DNA from: Trachelipus rathkii
Lineage: Eukaryota > Arthropoda > Malacostraca > Isopoda > Trachelipodidae
DNA length: 10,000 nt
Reading direction: 5' to 3'
NCBI GenBank assembly: GCA_015478945.1
Contig: JABUQX010028202.1
Span: forward strand, 1 to 10,000
Shown: positions 1-7,329 of the stretch, one piece after another
Position numbering within the stretch: the first letter of the stretch is position 1
How the letters are laid out: every line of letters begins with the position of its first letter
Made by a program: the position numbers and the translations under genes
Notes under the pieces: generated by a model
Database searches by the model: none
Told to the model about the DNA's origin: nothing
Seen by the model: only the letters and a program-made list of their open reading frames with translations

Positions 1-63
1 TCACTATCACCCCCCTCCAATCCATTCCATACCCCTTATATTAACCCTTCTCTAACTTACTAT

Positions 64-83
64 TATATATATATATATATATA
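64..83. repeat. (TA)n microsatellite
   Basis: This is a perfect alternating A/T run of 20 bases inside the pyrimidine-biased region. It is a simple sequence repeat with no other feature. Confidence 0.85.
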
Positions 84-754
84 CTCATCTCTTATTTTTA
101 TTTAACTTTCTTTCACAGGAATAATCTTATTGATACTATACCGCTGGATTTCACAAAAATTATTTCCCTGTCACTTTTATCTATATAATATAATTTTATA
201 ATGAATAATAATTTCTAATTATTACATTATTTCATTTCTCTATCTCACGGCCTATTCATTCACAACCGGAGGGAGCTAGCTCTATTAGGGGACTTCCTCA
301 TCTAACCTCATCTATAATTACATCTATACAGCTATTCCTTTTTATCTTTCTAATAATCTATCACCAACTCAGATTATTTCAACATAGGACCTATATCTTT
401 TTTACTTATTTTCCACCAACTCTTCACCTCACTCACTATATTCACACCATAATTTACACTATATTACCTTTCCTTCTAACGCTCGCCTATAAACCTTATT
501 TATATAACTCATCTCAGCATATCCTTCTGGCCTCTTCACTAAATATTGTTACTTATCTTATAAATCTCTTCCACTTACCTCCTCACACATCCTAATTTCA
601 CCGTCTCTCTCACGTCGCTCTCCATCTAATCCTATCTACATACTACTCCTAAACTCGTTATTCTTATTATTAATAACACAAGTCTATATAAATTCACCGA
701 TTTATTATAGATTCTTATTATATATATAATCCTCTTATTTATTTTATACTTCAC

Positions 755-780
755 GAGAGAGAGTATATATATATATATAT
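755..780. repeat. Compound (GA)n(TA)n microsatellite
   Basis: Nine bases of alternating GA (755-763) run directly into seventeen bases of alternating TA (764-780). Such compound dinucleotide tracts are common in eukaryotic intergenic DNA and prone to length change. Confidence 0.85.
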
Positions 781-842
781 TATCTACCCTATATCACTAT
801 TATAAACACTTTTAAGCACCACTAAAAATAGTTGTGAGGTAA

Positions 843-857
843 GGGGGGGGGGGTGGG
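843..857 (+). other. G-tract with G-quadruplex potential
   Basis: Eleven consecutive G (843-853), one T, then three G (855-857) satisfy the four-runs-of-three rule with all loops one base long, a form known to be among the most stable. The tract opens a purine-rich stretch that continues to about 881 (GGAGGAGAGG followed by nine A). It sits exactly where the G-poor region stops and a nearly pure A/T block starts. The exact homopolymer length may be unreliable, since long G runs are error-prone in sequencing. Confidence 0.7.
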
Positions 858-891
858 TGAAAGGAGGAGAGGAAAAAAAAATAATCGTAAG

Positions 892-1046
892 ATTATATTT
901 ATAATAATTAAATATTTTAAAAAAAATAATTAAATAATATATATATATATGATATATTTAATATATATTAATATAAATAATATAATTTTTTTATAAAAAT
1001 TTATAATTATAAATATTTATTATTAATTAATTAAATATATATATTA
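892..1046. repeat. A/T-only low-complexity block
   Basis: All 155 bases are A or T except a single G at 951. The block contains oligo-A, oligo-T and short (TA)n runs and no useful reading frame. Such DNA melts and bends easily. Its position directly after the G-tract gives a sharp step in composition. Confidence 0.85.
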
Positions 1047-1960
1047 GAATTCAATAACAACTTATCAACATGAATTTATTTTTTTAGTCCTTTTACTCAT
1101 CATTGCTACTTTCTGTCAAAAGAAAATTGATCGCTTTATTTATTAAGGTTAATTATAAGATTATATATAGGATAAAAAGTTTAGACATTTTCAGTTTCTT
1201 GAGTATCTTAAAGTGATGTTTATCGTTACCAAACTACATTTTTCAGATCACTGCTTATCTATTATCGCACAGTTAGACTTTAATAAAGCAATTGACAATA
1301 TATTACTTATTATTTCACATTTGACATCAAAAAAGTAGAAGAGTGAAGATTACATGAATTATGTCACATTGTTATTAAAATATAATTAGCATTTAAAGTG
1401 TCAAATTTCATGTCCTTGTTTTTAAGGTGTAAGTGTCTTCTTTCACTTAGCAATATTTATGTAATACACATGATATTATTAACAATCAGGAAAACAATTA
1501 TTTTTTATATGGAAACACGCGTTTTGACACAAGTACCTATATTAAGGTTACATACTTATGGAGACTACTGATGAGAGTAATTTATAATAACCTTAGGGTT
1601 AATTAATATATTATATTAACTTAAGGCTGGTTTTTTAATATAATTAAAAATAATAAAAATTATATATATTTTTTGGCCATTATATAATTATCGATATATA
1701 TATACATTTGTTTCTAGGGAGGTAACTGGAGGAAATAATATATTATGTCATTTGGTATATGTAGTTACTGCGCCTGCTACTTATATATATGTTCTTATTA
1801 CGGTACTTATATAATATTATAACTGAGTTAGGCATTTGGAGATTTAGATTCCTTTGAGATAAAAGATATGTATATTATTTTTATATATATTCTCCAAAGC
1901 AATCGAGAAAAAATAGTATGGTAAAATAAAATAAAAGGTATATTAACTTATAGTACGTAC
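1047..1960. other. AT-rich noncoding stretch, no gene seen
   Basis: I find no ORF, RNA gene or mobile element here. There is one imperfect palindrome (1591-1626) and a ten-base perfect palindrome AGTACGTACT (1952-1961). A 15-base word at 1144-1158 recurs at 6236-6250. Base use is mixed, without the strong C excess of the first 835 bases. Confidence 0.6.
1591..1626. repeat. Imperfect palindrome
   Basis: The left arm begins CCTTAGGGTTAAT and the right arm ends ATTAACTTAAGG. Read as reverse complements the two arms agree except for small mismatches and one gap, centred on A/T sequence. It could form a hairpin or cruciform, but the AT content makes a chance origin quite possible. Confidence 0.5.
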
Positions 1961-1963
1961 TGT

Positions 1964-1985
1964 AGGAATAGAGAGAGGAGAGAAG
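1964..1985 (+). other. Purine tract
   Basis: This is a GA-rich run interrupted by one T, ending in AAGTAAGT, which resembles a 5' splice donor (GTAAGT at 1985-1990). No coding frame leads into it, so I do not call it an exon end. It marks the start of a segment with G excess; by hand count 1981-2340 has 96 G and 46 C. Confidence 0.4.
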
Positions 1986-2035
1986 TAAGTCTAAGCAAAA
2001 TAAGAGAACTATATTTTCTGTAAAAATTTAAGTAT

Positions 2036-2227
2036 ATGGTGAAACGTTTGGTTTCTGGGCGTGAAACAGAGAACAAGTGGTGTCACGTTAGCCCTCGGGA
2101 AGTGTGGGTTTATATACATGTTTTTTTGGTTATATTGTTGTTGCTGTCGTACAGCAAGGGATGGAGATCACAGGGTAGCTCTCTCGCGGCTGACTCTGAA
2201 AAATTTTATTTTAGGCGGATTATATAA
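2036..2227 (+). CDS. Weak 63-codon ORF with a hydrophobic segment
   Basis: The frame runs from the ATG at 2036 to a TAA at 2225-2227, with a stop (TAA at 2021) just upstream. The predicted product has a basic N-terminus (MVKRL), a hydrophobic stretch at about residues 23-39 (VWVYIHVFLVILLLLSY) that could span a membrane, and a polar tail. I do not recognise it. Against a real gene: about 17 of 63 codons start with G but 16 have G in second position, which is not a coding pattern, and much of the hydrophobicity comes from T-rich sequence. It lies just upstream of a GGAGTC repeat cluster. Most likely a chance ORF, less likely an exon or a transposon fragment. Confidence 0.12.
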   Translation: MVKRLVSGRETENKWCHVSPREVWVYIHVFLVILLLLSYSKGWRSQGSSLAADSEKFYFRRII

Positions 2228-2285
2228 TGTTAGAGAATATCCTCGAAGAGGAACTCGGATAGGTCGGTCAGAATTTTTGCTTAGA

Positions 2286-2357
2286 GGAGTCGGAGTCGAG
2301 AGTCGGAGTCGAAAATACCAAATTTGAATTTAAGGATCGACGTCCGGAGTCGGAGTC
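2286..2357 (+). repeat. GGAGTC hexamer repeat cluster
   Basis: GGAGTC occurs at 2286, 2292 and 2305, with a GAGAGTC variant between the last two. After a 35-base A/T-rich spacer, two more tandem copies lie at 2346 and 2352. On the other strand this reads GACTCC. From general knowledge, short GACTCC arrays are frequent in arthropod genomes, often beside repeat families; I cannot name the family here. The surrounding region (about 2040-2530) is richer in G+C than its flanks, which would fit an old inserted element, but no terminal repeats or target duplications are evident. Confidence 0.7.
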
Positions 2358-2399
2358 CCGAAAAATTAATTTTACGACTCAGGCAGCGTTGATAACTAA

Positions 2400-2522
2400 C
2401 CTGCCCAGGCACACCCATCTTTACGCACCATGATCGAGATATTTTTTAGGCCTCTGTTAGTTAACCAGACGTTACGTGGAGACGCCGCGAACACACAACA
2501 TATTCCCTTTCCAGAAACATGA
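2400..2522 (+). other. Short protein-like open frame (possible exon or element fragment)
   Basis: A 40-codon frame follows an in-frame TAA at 2397-2399 and ends in TGA at 2520-2522. An internal ATG lies at 2430. The product includes stretches such as PAQAHPSLRT and QTLRGDAANTQ, with mixed charged and polar residues rather than the Asn/Ile/Tyr/Lys runs of A/T-driven frames. Nine codons start with G and four have G second, weakly coding-like. A TTTTTTAG acceptor-like string (ending 2448) lies inside it. I do not recognise the protein. It could be a remnant of the same inserted element as the GGAGTC repeats, or chance in a GC-richer patch. Confidence 0.2.
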
Positions 2523-2595
2523 ATTTTATGTTACTATAAAGTAATTGCCATTATTTCTCGGTCGCAACGGGTTGGAATGCCGGTCCTTAATTGAG

Positions 2596-2610
2596 TACAC
2601 CTCAGGTGTA
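2596..2610. promoter_or_regulatory. Near-perfect palindrome of AGGTGT half-sites
   Basis: TACACCT, a single C, then AGGTGTA form seven-base arms with perfect complementarity. AGGTGT is the half-site recognised by T-box proteins, whose classical palindrome has no spacer, whereas this one has one base. The right half also contains CAGGTG, an E-box of the kind bound by Snail-type and bHLH factors. This is a sequence match only. No promoter or gene is identified beside it, and a chance palindrome of this length in 10 kb is not rare. Confidence 0.3.
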
Positions 2611-3300
2611 GAGTGGTGTTTTCTTTTGAAGGAATTCTCACATTTTTTCAGTATAAATACTTTCTGTAGGTCTCTCTTATCTTCAGGAGATGAGACAATT
2701 TTGTAGGATATAGTTTTAAGGTTACTTCTAACATATTAACTCGTCCTATTCCTCTTCAAAAAAAGTCCTCATATAAACTAAGTTAGGAATGAGTTGATTC
2801 AGCTAATGAGCCATTCCTACCCCTATGCATCAAATTCGCACACTAATTTAATATATACCTAATAAAAACGCTGGTTAATCCTAATGACTATAAGAGTAAT
2901 GCACAAAAATAAAGAAATGAGCTCCGGGATTGCTATAGCTCTGTCACCCTCACTAAATATATAATACGTTATAGCACGTAATAGAATAATTACTTTACTC
3001 TATATGTCTGATCATAGCATCGAAAACATCCAATATCATTTACAATCTCCATTGTATTCTATTTATTATTTATACTAATAATTAAGCAATATTGAAATTT
3101 CTTTATTATTTTTATCTTCTTCTGACTCCGCTGAATACTTATATCCATTTCGTATATATATATACCAAAAATATTCAAACTCATATGACGATGATTATAA
3201 ATATTTGTTAAAACCAAAATTAGATAAATTTAAATAGTCAAGTAATATTACCACTCTTTATTTATCCTACCGTAATTTCGTATTTAAATATTTTAATAAC
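2611..3300. other. AT-rich noncoding stretch, no gene seen
   Basis: Both strands carry frequent stops and no coding-like frame. The only structure noted is a modest hairpin with GTCTC/GAGAC arms at 2670-2696 and a short (TA)n near 3155. A lone GACTCCG at 3128 echoes the upstream hexamer cluster in reverse orientation but is a single copy. Confidence 0.55.
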
Positions 3301-3956
3301 TAATAATAAATATATTAATATATATATATATATATTAATATATATATATATATATATATAATATATATATATTTATTAATAATATATATATATATATAAT
3401 TATAATATATATAATATATATAAATAATATATATATATAATATATAGTAATTAATATATAGAATATTTATATATATATATATAAATATATATTTATAATA
3501 TATATATATATAATACAATATAATATATAATATATATATATAATATATATATATAAGAATATTATTATATAATATATATTAATATAGTATATAATATATA
3601 TATATATATGATATATATATATATATATAATATTAATTTAATAATAATTAATATGCATATAAGATTAGTTTATTATATTATATTATGCACACATATATAT
3701 ATTCTCTATATTATATATTTATATTTATATATTATATATATATATTATATATAATATATATATTACTATATATAATAATAATTTATATATATATATTAAT
3801 ATTAATATTAATATATAATATATATATATATATATTATATTATATATATATATATATAATATTAGATAATAATTTAATATATATTAATATATATATATAT
3901 ATAATATAATAATACTATATAATATAATATATATATATATTTTATTTAATTATATA

Positions 3957-4008
<52 letters not shown>

Positions 4009-4053
4009 TATAATATAATATATATATATATACTTATATATATATATAATATA
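3301..4053. repeat. Long A/T simple-repeat block
   Basis: By hand count only 20 of 753 bases are G or C. It is a patchwork of (TA)n, TTAATA and ATTATA words. G/C-free runs include 3301-3446 and 3916-4032. Apparent reading frames inside it encode only Tyr/Ile/Asn/Leu repeats and are artefacts of composition. Such DNA can fold into hairpins or cruciforms and collapses easily in assembly, so its length here should not be trusted. Confidence 0.92.
3963..4002. repeat. (TA)20 microsatellite
   Basis: Forty uninterrupted bases of alternating T and A, the longest perfect dinucleotide array in the window, near the right end of the A/T block. Confidence 0.9.
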
Positions 4054-4386
4054 CTAATGTTAGTTTATTAACAGACAATTTAATCAAAAATTAATAATAT
4101 AATATAGTATATTATTCAAAAAAACTCAGACTTTACCTTCAGACGATCCCTCTTCAATTGGTTGTATTATACTTATAACGAGTTCGAAATATTTTACTCA
4201 AAATATAAACGGATAGTTATAATAGAATACTGTTACTTTTTCTTTCTATAATTATGTAACGATACCGAATTAACTGCTCTGTCAGTTATTTACAGTCTGG
4301 AGTGTTCAATTGATGGAATAATGTTTTAAATCTATTTTTGTGTTATCTTCAGATTTATGAATTTCAAGATGTTTCTGATAAATAAC
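4054..4386. other. AT-rich noncoding stretch, no gene seen
   Basis: No coding-like frame is evident on either strand. If the minus-strand exon at 4467-4387 is real, this stretch would lie downstream of its stop codon and could contain a 3' untranslated region. I see no canonical AATAAA polyadenylation signal close to the stop on that strand. Confidence 0.45.
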
Positions 4387-4467
4387 TTATGCGCATCTTT
4401 TGAATTTCGAAATTGCAGCAGGCAGATTTTGTGGCGCGACGTTTTTGATTAATTTCGGATATTGAAT
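4387..4467 (-). CDS. Candidate terminal exon with strong splice acceptor, product unknown
   Basis: On the minus strand a long T-rich tract (about 4511-4472) ends in TGCAG at 4472-4468, a textbook 3' splice site. The sequence after it is open for 26 codons and stops at TAA (4389-4387). The product reads like ordinary protein, with stretches such as IQYPKLIKNVAPQ and LPAAISKFKRCA. Only two of the 26 codons have G in second position. A second frame through the same exon is also open, for about 35 codons to a TGA, so the phase is not certain. I recognise no domain. It lies about 550 bases downstream, on the same strand, of the broken coding tract at 5312-5009, and may be a later exon of the same gene. 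Confidence 0.33.
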   Translation of the reverse strand: MQYPKLIKNVAPQNLPAAISKFKRCA

Positions 4468-4471
4468 CTGC
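4422..4471 (-). repeat. Inverted repeat overlapping the splice acceptor
   Basis: GCAGATT and AATCTGC are exact reverse complements seven bases long, at 4422-4428 and 4465-4471, separated by 36 bases. In minus-strand RNA the upstream arm is the acceptor itself (GCAG plus the first three exon bases), so a folded transcript would place the splice site in a stem. Confidence 0.45.
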
Positions 4472-4511
4472 AAAAAAAAAACAACACAGATAAAACAAAA
4501 AAAAAATAAAA
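4468..4511 (-). promoter_or_regulatory. Polypyrimidine tract and 3' splice acceptor
   Basis: Read on the minus strand, two T runs of about ten bases flank a short mixed segment and lead into TGCAG. This matches the animal acceptor consensus well. The same bases on the plus strand are poly-A, so a retroposed A tail is an alternative reading of the composition, although no retroposon body precedes it. Confidence 0.4.
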
Positions 4512-5008
4512 ACAAAATTAACTACTCTTATTTTCATACTCTTCTTCACTAATTATATTTTTACTAAATACATTTTGTAAATTAAAAATTTTGAGTAGTG
4601 TTTGTGTTAGTATCATACAACGTCCACCTTCTTTATGTGAGTGATGGTTATAATTAAATTAGCTATTATTTTATATTTTATTAATTTATAGAGATAATTG
4701 AGATTGTTGATTATTTTCCTTATGAGTAGTATCTAGATTTCACTGTTGGTTATTAATTCACAATATATTGGTTGAGTTGATTAAATAGCCTTATAATTTT
4801 ATTAAATTTCTAAGAAAAAATTTGTTACTCATTAGCAGCGGCAGAGACTTCCGTAGATAAACAAACCTCTGTTATTTTAATCTTTTTTTGTAATATCTTT
4901 ATACTATTACATGAAGAAAAAGTACAATATTCGGCCGGGGCGATCTATCAAGTTCTGACGATTATTCGACAAAAATAAAGTAAACCGAGAGCGCAAAATT
5001 CTATGTCA
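4512..5008. other. AT-rich stretch, possible intron of a minus-strand gene
   Basis: No frame of interest beyond an unremarkable continuation of the minus frame after the TGA at 5008-5006 (stop codon near 4910). If the two minus-strand coding blocks belong together, this segment would be the intron. The donor is not settled; GTAAAT at 5059-5054 on the minus strand is one weak candidate and lies inside the upstream block. Confidence 0.4.
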
Positions 5009-5312
5009 AATAACGACATTTTCACACACAGGAATTTGACATTCACCATTGCCATTTACACACCAGAACTAAACATCGGGGCTTCTCTGAGAATCGGTAG
5101 CCACTGTATAGCACAAATCTACAATTACATTCAATTCAACTTCAACATGGGCAACAGAAAAGGTAATGTCGGCCTCATCCACCAAAATCAAATTCTTTAC
5201 AAAGTTCTTTATCAATATAAACGAAGACACTGATTCGCACGAGATCCCCGGGAGTCATCTGCATCCAGCATATATGCAAATCATACTCACACATCTCACC
5301 AGTAGATAATAC
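5009..5312 (-). pseudogene. Broken coding tract, protein not identified
   Basis: On the minus strand one frame is open from 5312 to a TGA at 5177-5175. An overlapping frame, one base away, carries on to a TAG at 5071-5069 and then for another 20 codons to a TGA at 5008-5006. Joined by one apparent frameshift near 5180, the pieces look like protein: TPGDLVRISVFVYID, then EADITFSVAHVEVELNVIVD, then WCVNGNGECQIPVCENVV. In the 36 codons from 5179 to 5072, 18 start with G and 3 have G second, a strong coding signature. In the upstream piece about 10 of 26 codons start with G. The alternation of hydrophobic and polar residues suggests beta strands, and the later Cys residues suggest an extracellular domain. 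A vague likeness to membrane-proximal integrin-alpha sandwich domains came to mind but is not established. Either a decaying gene or real exons with sequencing errors. The plus-strand ATG-to-stop frame at 5003-5233 is in register with it and is probably its antisense shadow. Confidence 0.45.
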
Positions 5313-5494
5313 CTAAACTAAATATTATGGCAAATAATACTAATATACCCTTAATCAAAACTTATTCCACAAAATACCTTTTAGAGTTAAATTATTACAC
5401 TTACATTATATACATCAACTTCACTAATAACCACAGATCAATAATATATATTATTTATTTCATTTGCAACTCAAGAAAAATTCAATATCACTTT

Positions 5495-5512
5495 AGTAGC
5501 CTTGTGGCTACT
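5495..5512. repeat. Seven-base perfect hairpin
   Basis: AGTAGCC, loop TTGT, then GGCTACT, followed by four T. In bacteria this would resemble a weak intrinsic terminator. In the evidently eukaryotic context here it is just a short stem-loop of unknown meaning. Confidence 0.5.
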
Positions 5513-5893
5513 TTTCAAACTATTTATTAATACTCACGTACTTCGGCGACTTAGCACAGAATTTTTTACGTGAACATAAACATAAATAATCATATTGTAA
5601 TAGTAGATTAATGACTTATATTATTAAGAGTAAACATTATATAGCATTTAAGATATATATTATTTGTGTTTATCTGACGTTTTAGAGGATGATCTAATGA
5701 CAATGGTAAAAACTGATGTTACATAATTGAGTTATCAAGTAATCTGATTATAAATATGAAATTGCGAAATTCATTTTAGATATAAGGAACTCTCATTATA
5801 GATAGCAAAATATTTATTTGTGTTATGAATGTTTAAATTTAAAATTCTAAATGAGTTTATAGTATAATTATTTCTCATAAATCTTTCAATACC

Positions 5894-6013
5894 CTCGTCT
5901 GTAAACTCTCATAATTGTCACATAAACAAAGTGATTGAAAGCAACAGATTATGTGATTCCGAGTATGAAGTATACTGACTTGTTTATCGTGATAGGCGAC
6001 TAATGCAGACGAG
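5894..6013. repeat. Spaced inverted repeat CTCGTCTG / CAGACGAG
   Basis: Eight-base exact arms rich in G+C for this region lie at 5894-5901 and 6006-6013. A second exact pair, CTTTCAAT and ATTGAAAG, lies at 5883-5890 and 5934-5941. The pairs are interleaved, not nested, so they cannot both form a simple stem. No target-site duplication is apparent. Confidence 0.35.
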
Positions 6014-7329
6014 ATACCTTGAGAATTATACTATCTCTTATATTATAATATAGTTATCATTTATTATCATCTCACTATGTTGCAGTAATATCCTATGGGA
6101 ATTTTACCAGAAGAAATGATTGATTTCATTTATATGTATTTATATCGAGCCTTATTGTCTATGTGGATTCTTTTTTCCATATCCTATATACAGAACTATG
6201 GAATTCTACATTATTATCAATAGTAACTTTCTATGTAAGGTTAATTATAATTTAGTTGTATAGGAACCATATTCTAATAATACGAAAGGGATTTTTTATG
6301 GTGACTAATTGTACTATTTTATATAAAGTAGTTTTTTATGGGTGGAGACCCCTAATTAACTACCGGATTTATACTTATTAATTAATACAACTATTCTCAT
6401 ATTCACAGAAAAATTTATAAACTAAATAGTATCAATATATACACACACTATATGTTTATATATGCAGCTAAAGTGTTCTCTGTATATATAGTATTATTTA
6501 ATTTCCAAACTAATTATTGAGTTACTATGACTACCTAAACTGATACTATAAGATTAGCCTACTAAGTACTATATTATTACTGTAAAACCGTAAACAATAT
6601 AGGTCTAGTAGGCCTATTATATTATGATATGTACTATGTAAATACCCGTATATATAATATTAAATACAGATTATATTTATATATATAACCAAGGTTTAAC
6701 TATAACTATTAAACTTCGGATAATTTTACATAATTGAACCAAATATCATTAATAATATCATATACAATTAACCTTGAGTTCTACCTTAACTCTTGAGGAA
6801 GAAATCACTGTACCGCTTTTTGTGCTAAATCATATGAGCTGAAACATAAGAAAATACACAAATCCCGTCAATTGGAGTAAAATATATTATGTACTCAATA
6901 AATTGACTTATCATCACCTATATATAATAGTGTATTTATACTGTATTAGTTATCACTATTACTCATAATAAAATCTAATCAAAACTCACTTAAATTTGCT
7001 CATAGTAATATATATACTAGTATCTCAAGATTCAATTCTAACTATAGCTTATTAAATGACCTACACAATATATTTATATATATATATAAAACTCGTAGTA
7101 CCAATAATTATTTTCTAGTCCATTTTTTATGCTACTCAGTTCATAATTATTGCATATTACGTATAAACACACCATAAAAAACTCGTGTTAGTTTAAAAAT
7201 CTGGCTTCTAGCCATAGTCTCATAATTCTTTTTTATGACAGATTATTATGTACATTAGAAATATCAAACTATCTAACATCTACCAATGTACCATTGATAA
7301 ATCGCACAGATATATAGGACTTTCTCTTC

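Larger units (their letters stand above)
1..835. other. Pyrimidine-biased, G-poor noncoding region
   Basis: No open frame of useful length and no RNA gene is visible on either strand. The plus strand is dominated by short C/T words separated by A/T. Counting positions 301-660 by hand gives 109 C and 14 G, a skew of about -0.77, far from strand parity. A (TA)n run sits at 64-83 and a compound (GA)n(TA)n run at 755-780. The cause is unknown: degenerate satellite-like DNA, a strand-specific mutational bias, or low-quality sequence. Splice-acceptor-like C/T-AG strings (for example ending at 118) are frequent here only because of this composition. Confidence 0.6.
5313..7300. other. AT-rich noncoding stretch, no gene seen
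   Basis: Nearly two kilobases without a convincing reading frame on either strand. An ATG frame at 5327-5530 encodes mainly Asn, Tyr, Ile and Thr and reflects composition. Structures noted are a seven-base hairpin (5495-5512), an inverted repeat CTCGTCTG/CAGACGAG (5894-6013) and a small GGTCTAG-centred hairpin near 6599-6617. No tRNA boxes, terminal repeats or satellite arrays were seen. Confidence 0.55.

Noticed and set aside
98..118. Splice-acceptor-like string ending TTTCACAG
   Set aside because: The whole region is C/T-rich, so such strings are expected by chance, and the frame after it closes within about 26 codons.
273..283. GAGCTAGCTCT shared with 8760-8770
   Set aside because: Mostly a self-complementary word. 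The flanks align only with several gaps, so a chance match is the simplest view.
1568..1590. CTGATGAG, a hammerhead-ribozyme core word
   Set aside because: No GAAA core element or matching stems nearby.
1591..1600. TTAGGG-like word suggesting telomeric repeat
   Set aside because: A single copy, not tandem.
2061..2327. Plus-strand 88-codon ORF overlapping the 63-codon frame
   Set aside because: Its C-terminal third is translated from the GGAGTC repeat and the rest overlaps another frame. No coding signature.
3315..3518. Minus-strand 67-codon ORF
   Set aside because: It lies wholly in the A/T simple repeat and encodes only Tyr/Ile/Asn-type repeats, a product of composition.
3685..3909. Plus-strand 74-codon ORF
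   Set aside because: Same reason: low-complexity translation of (TA)n-like DNA.
4174..4190. GAGTTCGAAAT as a possible tRNA B box
   Set aside because: It lacks the expected GG..CC frame and no A box or cloverleaf surrounds it.
5003..5233. Plus-strand 76-codon ORF with ATG and stop
   Set aside because: It is in codon register with the minus-strand tract, whose G-first pattern is the normal coding signature. The plus frame has only about 16% first-position G and a C-rich third position, odd for AT-rich DNA. Kept as a possible alternative only.
5495..5516. Hairpin plus T run as an intrinsic terminator
   Set aside because: The context is eukaryotic, there is no upstream bacterial-type gene, and the T run is only four bases.
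5327..5530. Plus-strand 67-codon ORF
   Set aside because: Composition is dominated by Asn, Tyr, Ile and Thr, with no motif and no coding pattern. It ends just after the short hairpin but nothing ties them together.
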